NCBI GenBank assembly: GCA_964429855.1
Contig: CAYSDM010000020.1
Span: 4,754-68,753, forward strand
Direction of reading: 5' to 3'
Source: CALLMM01 sp964429855
GTDB taxonomy: Bacteria > Armatimonadota > Chthonomonadetes > Chthonomonadales > CAJBBX01
Length of the DNA stretch: 64,000 nucleotides
In this document: positions 51,714-60,488 of the stretch, in pieces
How positions within the stretch are numbered: position 1 is the stretch's first letter
How the letters are laid out: each line of letters opens with the position of its first letter
The notes under the pieces: model-generated
Database searches by the model: none
What the model was told of the DNA's origin: nothing
The model's input: the letters and a program-made list of their open reading frames with translations, nothing else
Position numbers and translations under genes: made by a program

Positions 51714-52862
51714 TTAGATATAGCTATGCAGCGCCGTCTCCCGCGCCCAGGCATCGGCTTCCAGCACATTCTGATAGGTGGACTCGACCGGTTCATGACG
51801 CTCCATCACATATTCCACCGTCTTCATGATACCCAGAAACGGGATTTTACCCTCTAAGAAGAGAGAGACGGCCGTTTCGTTGGCGGCATTCATCACCGCA
51901 GGCATCGTACCCCCGATGTCCGCCGCCCTCCGCGCCAGATCGAGCGCGGGAAACTTCTGCGGATCGGGGGCTTCAAAGGTCAGCGCGCCGCAGGCTGTCA
52001 GGTCCATCCGGGGCAGATGGGTGTTGAGCCGCTCCGGGTAGACCAGCGCGTACTGGATCGGCAGGCGCATATCCGGCAGACCGAGCTGCGCCAGCACGGA
52101 GCCGTCGCGAAAACGCACCAGCGAATGGACGATGCTCTGCGGATGAACGATCACCTCCACGTCTTCTACCGGGACATCAAAGAGCCAGTGCGCCTCGATG
52201 ATCTCCAGCCCCTTGTTCATCAGCGTGGCGGAGTTAATGGTCACCAGCCCGCCCATATTCCATGTCGGGTGTTTGAGCGCCTGTTGCGGGGTAACCGTCT
52301 CCAACTGCTCCCGCGGCGTGGAGCGGAACGGTCCGCCGGAGGCGGTCAAAAAAAGCTTCTCGATGCTATTATCGGGCGCGCCCTGCAAACACTGGAACAG
52401 CGCGGAGTGTTCGCTGTCTATCGGCAGGATCGCCACGCCCTTATTTCGCGCCAGACGCATCGTATGCTCGCCTGCCGCGACCAGCACCTCTTTGCTTGCC
52501 AGCGCAATCGTCTTGCCTTCGGCAAGCGCGGCATGGGTCGGCATAATGCCGATGGCTCCCGCCACCGCCACCACCACCAGATCGGCTTCGGGAAGCGTCG
52601 CCAGCGCGCACATTCCTTCGACGCCCTGAAAAACGCCCGGGTTCCGCGCATTGAGACGGGAAGCGATCTCCTGCGTCCGCCCGGCGGTTACTCCAATACA
52701 TACGTTGGAAACATCGAACTGGTTCGCCTGATGGACGATTTGCTCCACGTTGTTATTGGCAGCCAGTCCGATCACCCGAAACTTCTCCGGCAGCCGGGCC
52801 ACAATATCGAGAACCTGCGTGCCGATGGAGCCGGTAGAACCCAGAATAACAATATTTTTCAT
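51714..52862 (-). CDS. dxr: 1-deoxy-D-xylulose 5-phosphate reductoisomerase
   Basis: First committed step of the MEP isoprenoid pathway: NADPH-dependent rearrangement of DXP to MEP. 382 residues. NADPH motif ILGSTGSIGTQVLDIV; catalytic segments LPIDSEHSALFQCL, LTASGGPFRSTP and HPTWNMGGLVTINSATLMNKGLEII; PQSIVHSLVRFRDGS. Metal ligands Asp and Glu in IDSEH are intact. It forms a two-gene unit with rseP (27-base gap). An ispA-like gene lies at 17.9 kb. Confidence 0.97.
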   Translation of the reverse strand: MKNIVILGSTGSIGTQVLDIVARLPEKFRVIGLAANNNVEQIVHQANQFDVSNVCIGVTAGRTQEIASRLNARNPGVFQGVEGMCALATLPEADLVVVAVAGAIGIMPTHAALAEGKTIALASKEVLVAAGEHTMRLARNKGVAILPIDSEHSALFQCLQGAPDNSIEKLFLTASGGPFRSTPREQLETVTPQQALKHPTWNMGGLVTINSATLMNKGLEIIEAHWLFDVPVEDVEVIVHPQSIVHSLVRFRDGSVLAQLGLPDMRLPIQYALVYPERLNTHLPRMDLTACGALTFEAPDPQKFPALDLARRAADIGGTMPAVMNAANETAVSLFLEGKIPFLGIMKTVEYVMERHEPVESTYQNVLEADAWARETALHSYI

Positions 52863-52926
52863 GATCTCGGAAGCTCAGAAGGTTCGGGCATTCAGAGCGG
52901 AAATAGTGCCCGGAATGCCCGAACGG

Positions 52927-55680
52927 TTAACGGGTCGTGATTTCGATCTTCGGGCTGCCCTCCACGCGCAGGATCAGGCGTCCCGTCTCGGCAAGATACT
53001 GATGCGGCGCGGCCAGCGGCGTCTCTCTGCCGTTGATCCGCACGCGCGGAGCCTGTTTGAAGCCGACAATCAGCAGATAACAGGGGCGATCCAGCCACCC
53101 TTGCACCGAGAAGGTCAGGCGACCGGCGGACTCCGAGGTTTCGCGGATCGTTCCCGGCGCATGAACCATCAGACCAACCCGGCGAAACGCCATAAAGTCG
53201 TACATGTCCGGCTTCCCGTAGAGGCGCGCGGCGTTCGCCTGCACCGTGCCGGGATTGATGGCGACGGCGTTGCGGGTCTGTGAACGCATACTGAACGAGT
53301 CGGGCAGGAGCGCCTGCAGGTCGGGATCAGAGCGGTCGAACGACTGTTGAATGCCCGACGCGGTGATTCCATCCGCTAGCTGCTTCCAGGGACCGGCGGG
53401 GTCGTGGCGGATCAGACGATAGAGCGCGTCTGAATAGACCAGACCGCACCACTGCACCGGCAGACCCATCCAGTTCGGAGCCACCCACTGAGTCGCGCCG
53501 AAGACCGGAGTGGTTGCGTAGAGACCGACCGGATTCGGGGTCGGATTGACCAGATAGGTAAATGGCACGCCCGTCCATGCCCAGTATTTCGCCTTCTCCA
53601 GAAACGCCCGCTCGCCGGTCATCTCATATCCCAGCGTGTAGGCGCGCACCAGATGGGCGCAGGCAAGGATGTCCGGAGTGTGCAGCGGAACCTCCCATGT
53701 CTGCGCGCCGCGCGGAACGGTGTTCATAAACCGATCCAGCGCGCGCAGCACCCGAATGCCTTCCTTCAGCAGTTCCGCGTCGCCGCTCAGGCTCGCCGCC
53801 TCCAGGATGCGATCCACCACCTGCGCGGTCAAGCCGTTGGCGTCCGGCTCAAAATGGGTGCGCCCGTAGTCCAGACCGCCCGGCGACGGACGATAGAGAA
53901 TACGTCCATCCGGCTCAAACCGCTTCAGAAGCTCGCGCGCGCCGTGGAGCGCGTTCTGCACGTTTTCCGCCACATGCCCATAGAGCAGCGATTCGACCGG
54001 ATACTGCACGTGCGACACTCCCGAACCGTTCCAGTTTCCCGGCTCCACGTGCGCCAGCGCCTGTTTCGCCTGCTCGCGCAGCCGCTTTGCCTGCGCCGGG
54101 TCGCGTGTGTGGATCGCCGACCAGTCCATATAGGTGGCGGCATCCGCCGCCGGACCGGGCGCAAAGCCGGAGAAGCCGGGCCAGTAGGCGTGCCGGAACA
54201 GGTCGCCGCTGCGGATTTTGGAATCGAGCCATCCGCCGCCTGCCCAGGCTGCGTAGGCCTGAACATCCATGCCGGTTTCGGGAACCGGCGGCAGACCGCG
54301 CAGGGCGACATACTGCTGAACCGCCGGAATGATGCTCTGCCCTTTGCCCCCGATGAGCGTGGCGCGCAGGGTCAGAGGCTTGCCGGAGGCGAGAGTCTCG
54401 CCGTCATAGGGAAGCAGGCTGCCCTCCACGCGGTTCGTTCCGTCCGAATGGGGGAAGATCACCCCCATCACATGCCCGCCCGATTTGAACAGGCGGTCCG
54501 GCGAGTCGAACACCGCGCTGAAGGCGGGAGTCATCTCCCATATCAGCCCGATATAGCGGTCATTCTGCTGAATCGCCATGAGCGGGAAGGCGATTCGCAG
54601 CGTATCGGGAACCTGGCGTTTGGAGCCGGGACCGATGATATCCGCCTCGCTGCTGCTCGGCTCGTTTTTGTCCAGGTACTCCAGTCCCGCGAAAACCGCC
54701 TGATTTTTCGACCCCCCGAACGCGCCCGCGCCGGCCAGCACCAGCAGCATCGGCAGGTAGATGACTTTCCGGTCCTGATTAACGGTGACCTGCGTCTCGA
54801 CATCAAATGCGCCGGGAGCGGCGGCGCTCTTGACGCCGGGAGCAGCGGCGCTCTTGACGCCGGGAGCGGCGGCGCTCTTGAAACGCTGCGCAATCACCCA
54901 CTCTCCGCCGTCGCGGTCACGGAAGGAGACGCGGACTTCCGCGCCGTTATCTTGCGTGCGCGTGACCTGCGCTTTCGTGGGTATCTCCATCCAGCGCGGC
55001 TCGCCGTTCATCAGGTAGCCAAGCATCGGCTTTGTATGCCCGAATCCCATGCGCTGGTTATCCACCCATAGCTCAAATCCGCCCAGTTCACCCGCGGAAT
55101 GCGCCAGACGCAGCGCACCGGAGTTGAGGGTCACCGCGCCTCCTCCGATGGTCGGGGCGACCGGTTTCACCCATTCCGGCTCTTTGAGGAGCGAACGCGC
55201 CTCGAAGCTGATCGAGGCGATAATGCAGACGCCTTTGGTGCCAGGAGGGTCGAAGCGCAGCATCTGCCCCGTTCCGAAGGCAGGAACGGGAACCTTCGCC
55301 TCATGCCAGACTCCGGCAGGCACGTTGAACCGCACGGAATCGGGTTCGTTGGTTCCCTTCCTTGCATTGAAGTAGAATATCTGCGCGGCTCCTGCCTGAT
55401 CGGATTTCAGACGGACGCGCATCCAGAGCATCTGACCGGCGGGAAAGTCCCGCGCCGGACCGTGAATATAGGGGTCGCCGCCATTGATGGCGATCACCAT
55501 GCCTTCCGGCGTGTGGCGCAGAGACGCCACGTCATGGGTTGGCTGCCACTCCCGCACTGCCGCCTCCTGGCTGAAATCGAAGCGGGGCAGGTTCTGGGCG
55601 CATGCGCCCGTCATACTGGTAACCATGAGCATCACTCCCGACAGCCGCGCCGCATATCGTCGGATCTGCGTGATCAACAT
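52927..55680 (-). CDS. Large exported protein with N-terminal carbohydrate-binding-like module
   Basis: 917 residues. Signal peptide with cleavage near GACAQ; N-terminal sandwich (about 30-165) resembling that of the 14.2-kb WbsX protein (W-x-D...GGDPYIHGPARDFPAG). Then a mixed domain (about 190-450), an all-helical domain (about 480-800; DGRILYRPSPGGLDYGRTH, LYSDALYRLIRHD) and a final sandwich. A 24-base tandem repeat near residues 267-290 adds KSAAAPGV units. No family recognised; the shape suggests a secreted or periplasmic polysaccharide-processing enzyme. ATG 55680 follows GGGAG. Confidence 0.7.
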   Translation of the reverse strand: MLITQIRRYAARLSGVMLMVTSMTGACAQNLPRFDFSQEAAVREWQPTHDVASLRHTPEGMVIAINGGDPYIHGPARDFPAGQMLWMRVRLKSDQAGAAQIFYFNARKGTNEPDSVRFNVPAGVWHEAKVPVPAFGTGQMLRFDPPGTKGVCIIASISFEARSLLKEPEWVKPVAPTIGGGAVTLNSGALRLAHSAGELGGFELWVDNQRMGFGHTKPMLGYLMNGEPRWMEIPTKAQVTRTQDNGAEVRVSFRDRDGGEWVIAQRFKSAAAPGVKSAAAPGVKSAAAPGAFDVETQVTVNQDRKVIYLPMLLVLAGAGAFGGSKNQAVFAGLEYLDKNEPSSSEADIIGPGSKRQVPDTLRIAFPLMAIQQNDRYIGLIWEMTPAFSAVFDSPDRLFKSGGHVMGVIFPHSDGTNRVEGSLLPYDGETLASGKPLTLRATLIGGKGQSIIPAVQQYVALRGLPPVPETGMDVQAYAAWAGGGWLDSKIRSGDLFRHAYWPGFSGFAPGPAADAATYMDWSAIHTRDPAQAKRLREQAKQALAHVEPGNWNGSGVSHVQYPVESLLYGHVAENVQNALHGARELLKRFEPDGRILYRPSPGGLDYGRTHFEPDANGLTAQVVDRILEAASLSGDAELLKEGIRVLRALDRFMNTVPRGAQTWEVPLHTPDILACAHLVRAYTLGYEMTGERAFLEKAKYWAWTGVPFTYLVNPTPNPVGLYATTPVFGATQWVAPNWMGLPVQWCGLVYSDALYRLIRHDPAGPWKQLADGITASGIQQSFDRSDPDLQALLPDSFSMRSQTRNAVAINPGTVQANAARLYGKPDMYDFMAFRRVGLMVHAPGTIRETSESAGRLTFSVQGWLDRPCYLLIVGFKQAPRVRINGRETPLAAPHQYLAETGRLILRVEGSPKIEITTR
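54811..54882. repeat. Three in-frame 24-bp tandem repeats within the exported protein
   Basis: Three consecutive 24-base units (54811-54834, 54835-54858, 54859-54882) differ at one or two bases. They encode KSAAAPGV-like octapeptides in the gene on the minus strand, at a linker-like position. Copy number could vary between strains. Confidence 0.85.
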
Positions 55681-55821
55681 AGTCTAAACTCCCGGATGTT
55701 TTTGTGCAGAGGGAGAGGAGTCTGTCGCCCTCCCCCGGATAAGTACGTGATGCGTCTCCGCTTCTCCTGTTTGCGTTTCTCCTGCGATGTCTCCCGGGAA
55801 TCCTCCGCCGATAGAAACGGC

Positions 55822-55852
55822 GAAAAGCCTGCGAAGCCGCGCTCCGCAGGCT
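55822..55852 (-). terminator. Terminator after the sulfatase-like gene
   Basis: On the minus strand AGCCTGCG (55845-55852) and CGCAGGCT (55826-55833) form an 8-bp stem, followed by TTTTCGCC. It lies 20 bases past the sulfatase-like stop codon. Confidence 0.65.
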
Positions 55853-55873
55853 GTCTGCACAAGAGCGGACCGG

Positions 55874-57214
55874 TTAGCGGTCCTGCAGTTTTTTCGCGGT
55901 GGCGATGGAGCCGATACGCCGATCGAGTCCCATCTCATACTGAAGGATCGGATCGGGCTTGCCGGTTTCGCTCAGCCGCTTCTCCACCCAGGCGGTCATA
56001 CGGTCTTTGAGCGCCTGCACAATCTTCGGCTCCTGATCGGCGAGGTTGTGATTCTCTTCGGGATCGGCGACCAGGTTATACAGTTCCACCGGAGGCTTGC
56101 CGTGAAAGTCCGGCTCCAGCGCGTCAATCAGCTTCCATTCGGGCGTGCGCCAGCCGCGTTTACGCATCCAGGTGCACTCGGTCAGATAGAACTCGGTGTA
56201 GTTGGTAACGCGCTCTCCGGTCAGCATCGGAACCCACGACTTCCCGTCCATCGCCTCGCGCTCGATCAGGCTGCCGCACCCGACCAGTTCCAGCAGCGAC
56301 GGGGTGAGGTCCTGATGCTGCGTAAACCCTTTGACTCGCTTGCCCGCCATGCGACCGTCCGGGAAGCGGATAATCAGCGGGACGTGGAGGGTCGGCTCAT
56401 AGAGTCCGTGATGGTCGAAATAGCATCCATGATCATAGAGTGTCTCGCCATGATCGGCGGTATAGACGATCAGGGTGTTTTCGCGCTGTCCGAGTTCGTC
56501 CAGCCGGGTCAGGAGCCGCTGAATGCAGGCATCCATATAGGTTACGGCGCTGTCGTACATCGCGATGGGATGCTCGGCGTCCTCAATACCGGGCGGCATC
56601 CAGGAGAGATGGAAGTCGCGGAAGTTGGGGAAATCGCGGATCGGCGACATATCCAGACCGGGCTGCGTCGGGTCTTTGGAGTAGAAGAGCGTGTCATAGG
56701 GAGGCGGCGGTAGATAGGGCGCGTGCGGGTCCATATGGCGCATGAAGAGCATCCAGGGCTGGTCATTCCTGACAAGCTCCTCCAGAGCCGGGAGGGTGAC
56801 ATCGTTCAGGTTTTCGGCTTTTCGCGCCGGACGGTCTTCCCAGGCGTACCATCCCTCATCGTAGCCGAACGTTCGATCAAATCCCCGGAAGAAGTCGCCT
56901 CCGAACCCGACGCGATAGGAGACATAGCCCGCCTCGCGCAGCAGTTCCGGCAGCAGCTTGATCTGTGGGGCGATCGGTCCCTTCGGGCTGAGCGCGACCA
57001 TCTCATGCGTCATCACGTCCATGCCGGTGAAGATGGTGGTATAGGCGGGGGTGGTCGGGATATAGGCGCTGTAGAGATTCTCAAAAAGCACGCCCTCGGA
57101 AGCCAGTCGGTCGGCGTAGGGCGTGGTCAGCCGCGAGTAGCCATAGCACGACATATGGTCGGCGCGCAGGCTGTCAATCCCGAACAGCAGGATATTCATC
57201 GGTCGTGAAGACAT
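55874..57214 (-). CDS. Sulfatase-fold hydrolase lacking the formylglycine motif
   Basis: 446 residues, alkaline-phosphatase/sulfatase superfamily. NILLFGIDSLRADHMSCYGY gives the first metal Asp14; DHGETLYDHGCYFDHHGLYE gives the second metal site. Where sulfatases have Cys/Ser-x-Pro-x-Arg before the LLTG stretch, this protein reads Thr54-Thr55-Pro56-Ala57-Tyr58 (YIPTTPAYTTIFTG), so no formylglycine can form and the Arg is gone. A Thr nucleophile, as in some phosphodiesterases or phosphatases of the superfamily, is possible. No signal peptide. ATG 57214 follows GGAGCAC. Confidence 0.8.
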   Translation of the reverse strand: MSSRPMNILLFGIDSLRADHMSCYGYSRLTTPYADRLASEGVLFENLYSAYIPTTPAYTTIFTGMDVMTHEMVALSPKGPIAPQIKLLPELLREAGYVSYRVGFGGDFFRGFDRTFGYDEGWYAWEDRPARKAENLNDVTLPALEELVRNDQPWMLFMRHMDPHAPYLPPPPYDTLFYSKDPTQPGLDMSPIRDFPNFRDFHLSWMPPGIEDAEHPIAMYDSAVTYMDACIQRLLTRLDELGQRENTLIVYTADHGETLYDHGCYFDHHGLYEPTLHVPLIIRFPDGRMAGKRVKGFTQHQDLTPSLLELVGCGSLIEREAMDGKSWVPMLTGERVTNYTEFYLTECTWMRKRGWRTPEWKLIDALEPDFHGKPPVELYNLVADPEENHNLADQEPKIVQALKDRMTAWVEKRLSETGKPDPILQYEMGLDRRIGSIATAKKLQDR

Positions 57215-57457
57215 CTTTGAGTGCTCCTTGGAGACTATATTCTAGGGTCGTGAGGCGATCTGGCTGCGATCCCTCTGCAATATACGTCAGTCGCTTGCAC
57301 CTCTCCTATCCGACTTCTTGCCTGCGCGTGAAATTCCTGCTGCGTCCGCAGAAAAGGGGCGACATCTCCCCGCTCTCGCACATCAGTTCATTGGCATTAC
57401 ACTAATACAGAAAATATTTCTCTGAAATTTCAAACAACTCGTTACTTTACGGTTTTT

Positions 57458-57475
57458 TGGCATATAATATGCAGT
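57458..57475 (+). promoter_or_regulatory. AT-rich promoter region of the PEP-CTERM gene
   Basis: A perfect TATAAT at 57463-57468 in a very AT-rich stretch 50 bases before the gene start. No clear -35 box is present at 17 bases. The remaining 57215-57450 gap holds nothing recognised. Confidence 0.4.
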
Positions 57476-57514
57476 GTTTACTATATGATTTTAAAACTTA
57501 GAGGAGAAAAACCT

Positions 57515-58858
57515 ATGATCTTTTTAAACTCTTTCCGCCTCTCACCTGTCTACACGCGCTCCAGCGGCCTGCAGTGCCGGCGGCATCCCACACAGCGCCG
57601 CCTGTCGCCAGGCTGGCGAAAAAGCGGGCGCGTGTCGCTGTTGATCCTCGCGGCTCTATCACTCTCTCTTCATCTGGCGCAGGCGCAAACGCTCTACCGC
57701 TTCCAAACAGTCTACAGCGTCACCGGTACCTACAATCGGCTGCTCTCTACCGGAATCAACAACGGCGGACATGTGCTGTGGAGCGGTCCGACGCAGGAGG
57801 GTCCGCAGATCTATCTCGACAGTCCCTTCCATAACATCTCCGCTCTCGACCCGCTCGCCGCAACGATCATTGACAACCGGCTCCCCCGTTTTGGCATGCA
57901 GACCAAAAACGCGGTCTGGGTCGCCAGCACCGGTCAGATAGATAGGGATACCGGGCAGGCGTCGCCAGGCTCCCGCTATCAGGAGGATCGCATCTACCGC
58001 TACGCGCCCGGCTCCTCTGCAACCCCGACCATCATCGGCTCCACGATCTTCGTGGAGAATGGACGGGCGGTCAGCGCACTCACCAATCCCGATGTGAATG
58101 ACCGGGGGCAGGCGGTCTTTCGCCGCCTCGACTACCAGACTGGACGCTGGTCGCTTCTCTACCACAACGGCTCGGGCGACCTGAGCGGAACTCGCGAACT
58201 GCTCACTGACTACGCGCTGGTCACCGCGCCCTTTATCAGCAACTCCGGCAAGGCGGTTTTCACGGCGCGGCAGAGCGCTGCCGACCCGATTCAGATGTAC
58301 CTGTACGACTCACAGACCGACATGCTGTCGCCACTCTCTACCAGCCTCAACTGGACAAACGCCTCCATCCGCGACTTTGGCGATGACGATGTCGCCCTCG
58401 TCTTTGCCGGAAGCAGCGCGACCGGCTCTTTCTACACCGTGGATACACTGGGCAACGCCGCGCTCATTCTGACCGCCGGCACCAGCGGCGTCACCAGCAT
58501 CGAGCTAGGACAGCGCAACAACCGGGGACAGATCGTCTTTGCCGATCGCACGGTCTCAGGGACAGGAGGGGGTGCGCCGTCATTTGGTCTCTCCAACCTC
58601 GTTCTCTACGACGATGGGCAGCTCATCCGCCTGACGGACAACCCGCTTGGCGTCAGCATCCGCGCTGCCGCCATCAACGACCGGGGAGACGTCGCCTTCA
58701 TCACCCAGCAGTACCTGTACGAGAACGGCCTCTACACCGGGCAGCGCAGGCTGGAGCTGGTGGTCGGCACCGCCGTCCCCGAGCCGGGCAACGCGTTGAT
58801 GCTGATCGGGCTGACCGTATGCGGCTTTGGCATGGCCCTGCGCCGTGTAAGACGCTGA
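57515..58858 (+). CDS. PEP-CTERM exported protein
   Basis: 447 residues from ATG 57515, with AGGAG 8 bases upstream. N-terminal basic region then a hydrophobic signal (LLILAALSLSLHLAQAQ). The mature part has repeated DRGxVxF-like units (INNGGHVLWSG, VNDRGQAVFRR, ISNSGKAVFTA, INDRGDVAFIT), resembling a beta-propeller of the choice-of-anchor type. The end VPEPGNALMLIGLTVC, a further hydrophobic run and RRVRR is a PEP-CTERM sorting signal, processed by an exosortase. No exosortase gene is in the window. Confidence 0.85.
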   Translation: MIFLNSFRLSPVYTRSSGLQCRRHPTQRRLSPGWRKSGRVSLLILAALSLSLHLAQAQTLYRFQTVYSVTGTYNRLLSTGINNGGHVLWSGPTQEGPQIYLDSPFHNISALDPLAATIIDNRLPRFGMQTKNAVWVASTGQIDRDTGQASPGSRYQEDRIYRYAPGSSATPTIIGSTIFVENGRAVSALTNPDVNDRGQAVFRRLDYQTGRWSLLYHNGSGDLSGTRELLTDYALVTAPFISNSGKAVFTARQSAADPIQMYLYDSQTDMLSPLSTSLNWTNASIRDFGDDDVALVFAGSSATGSFYTVDTLGNAALILTAGTSGVTSIELGQRNNRGQIVFADRTVSGTGGGAPSFGLSNLVLYDDGQLIRLTDNPLGVSIRAAAINDRGDVAFITQQYLYENGLYTGQRRLELVVGTAVPEPGNALMLIGLTVCGFGMALRRVRR

Positions 58859-58876
58859 TCCTCCGCCTCTTCAAAC

Positions 58877-58919
58877 AGCGTCTGGATGGCGTGAGGGGTT
58901 AACGCGCCAGCCAGACGCT
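58877..58919 (+). terminator. Hairpin after the PEP-CTERM gene
   Basis: AGCGTCTGG (58877-58885) and CCAGACGCT (58911-58919) form a 9-bp stem with an inner TGGCG/CGCCA-like pairing. No T-tract follows, so termination efficiency is uncertain. Confidence 0.45.
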
Positions 58920-58957
58920 CTCTGTGTGAATTCTGTAGACTGAGGAGTTGGACTTTC

Positions 58958-60427
58958 GTGCGTATTTGTGTACCCTTTTTCCTGATCACTATTCCCACCC
59001 TGCTGTTGACTGTCTCCTCTCTCGCATGGACCGACGACCCTCCGATTGGCGAACAGCCGGTCATCCAGCGCCATCTCGACCACCGGGCCATCCTGGATGG
59101 GAGCGTGTCGGTACAGGAGGCTGTGGAGGCGGGAAGGCTCCTGTTTGCCGCCGACTTCAACCGACTGGATGGCGCAGGACGCCCGCAGACCGACGGAACC
59201 GGCGCGCCCCGCCTGCGGCGCGAGGGCGTCGAGGCGTTCAACCGCGTCTCCGGTCCCGATGCCAACGCCTGCTCCGGCTGCCACAACAAGCCCCGAACCG
59301 GCGGCGGAGGCGATAACGTCGCCAACGTCTTTGTGCTCGCCCAGCGGTTTGGGTTCGTGGACGACTTCACACAGGCAGACCCCATGACCGGCGAGATTCC
59401 CGGTACCCTGAGCACGGTCGGCAACGAGCGCAATACGCCGGGAATGTGGGGAGCCGGCGCCATCGAGATGCTCGCCCGCGAGATGACCGCCGACCTGCAC
59501 GCGATCCGCAGCCGCGCCCTCGCCCTGGCCCGCCAGAACCGCCGTAAAACCACGCTACCCCTCCAGACAAAGGGCGTCCACTTCGGAAGCATCAGCGCCT
59601 ACCCTGACGCAACCGTGGATACCTCTGCGGTCGAGGGAGTGGACCCGGACCTGATCATCAAGCCGTTTCACCAAAAAGGGGTCGTCGTCTCGCTGCGACA
59701 GTTCACCAACACGGCGTTCAATCACCATCACGGCATACAGTCGGTGGAGCGGTTCGGTCGGGACACCGACCCGGATCAGGACGGCGTGCGTAACGAGTTA
59801 ACGGAGGGCGATATCACTACCGCCACCCTGTTTCAGGCCTCCCTCGCCTTTCCAGGACAGGTGATCCCGCGTCATCCAAAGCGCGCGCTGGCGGTCCACC
59901 GCGGCGAGCAACTGTTTGAAAAGATTGGCTGCGCGCACTGCCACCGCCCGGTGCTCGAGCTGAAATCCCGCTACTACACGGAGCCGAACCCCTACAACCC
60001 GCCGGGCAATCTGCGTCCACAGGACGATGCGGGGACGATCCGGCTCGACCTGACGCGCGACGGCGAACACCCCCGCCCCCGTCTCACCTCTCGGGGAACG
60101 ATACTGGTGCGCGCCTACACCGATCTGAAACGGCACGATCTGGGCGATGACCCGCGGATCAACAACGAGCGGCTTGTCCAGGCTGGCGTGCCGACGCGCG
60201 TCTTCTTGACAAAGCGGCTGTGGGGGGGCGCCTCTGAACCGCCCTTCCTGCACAACGGACGCGCCACTCTCCTCACCGACGCGATTGACGCGCATGGCGG
60301 AGAGGCGGCGAACGCGCGCCGCGCCTTCTGGAGCCTGTCGGAGTATGAGCGCGCCTGTGTGATCGAGTTTCTTAAGTCGCTGCAGGTGCTGCCTCCCAAC
60401 ACGCGGCAGCTGGTCATCCGAGAGTAG
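58958..60427 (+). CDS. Exported di-heme oxidoreductase (DHOR/DUF1111-type)
   Basis: 489 residues from GTG 58958, with AGGAG about 12 bases upstream. N-terminal signal peptide (MRICVPFFLITIPTLLLTVS). Two c-type heme sites: CSGCH at 105-109 and CAHCH at 325-329. The surrounding sequence (NKPRTGGGGDNVANVF; ERFGRDTDPDQDGVRNEL; PFLHNGRATLLTDAID) fits the di-heme oxidoreductase/cytochrome-c-peroxidase-like family. Works outside the membrane with electron-transfer partners. Substrate unknown. Downstream bidirectional terminator. Confidence 0.88.
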   Translation: MRICVPFFLITIPTLLLTVSSLAWTDDPPIGEQPVIQRHLDHRAILDGSVSVQEAVEAGRLLFAADFNRLDGAGRPQTDGTGAPRLRREGVEAFNRVSGPDANACSGCHNKPRTGGGGDNVANVFVLAQRFGFVDDFTQADPMTGEIPGTLSTVGNERNTPGMWGAGAIEMLAREMTADLHAIRSRALALARQNRRKTTLPLQTKGVHFGSISAYPDATVDTSAVEGVDPDLIIKPFHQKGVVVSLRQFTNTAFNHHHGIQSVERFGRDTDPDQDGVRNELTEGDITTATLFQASLAFPGQVIPRHPKRALAVHRGEQLFEKIGCAHCHRPVLELKSRYYTEPNPYNPPGNLRPQDDAGTIRLDLTRDGEHPRPRLTSRGTILVRAYTDLKRHDLGDDPRINNERLVQAGVPTRVFLTKRLWGGASEPPFLHNGRATLLTDAIDAHGGEAANARRAFWSLSEYERACVIEFLKSLQVLPPNTRQLVIRE

Positions 60428-60433
60428 TCGCTC

Positions 60434-60477
60434 AAAAAAAAGCCTCTCTCCGATCCCGTCGGAGAGAGGCTTTCGCT
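60434..60477. terminator. Bidirectional terminator
   Basis: AAAGCCTCTCTCCGA (60439-60453) and TCGGAGAGAGGCTTT (60459-60473) form a perfect 15-bp stem between convergent genes, with T-runs on the minus side (eight A on plus) and a shorter TTT on the plus side. Confidence 0.85.
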
Positions 60478-60488
60478 CTGAAAGCGGG

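Noticed and set aside
50193..51857. A long plus-strand frame of 554 codons
   Set aside because: Antisense to rseP and the end of dxr; its His/Arg-rich sequence has no protein-like features.
54811..54882. Short direct repeats as a possible CRISPR array
   Set aside because: Units are adjacent with no spacers and encode in-frame octapeptides, so it is a coding minisatellite.
53653..55071. A 472-codon plus-strand frame
   Set aside because: Antisense to the exported 917-residue protein, with Arg/Leu-rich composition only.
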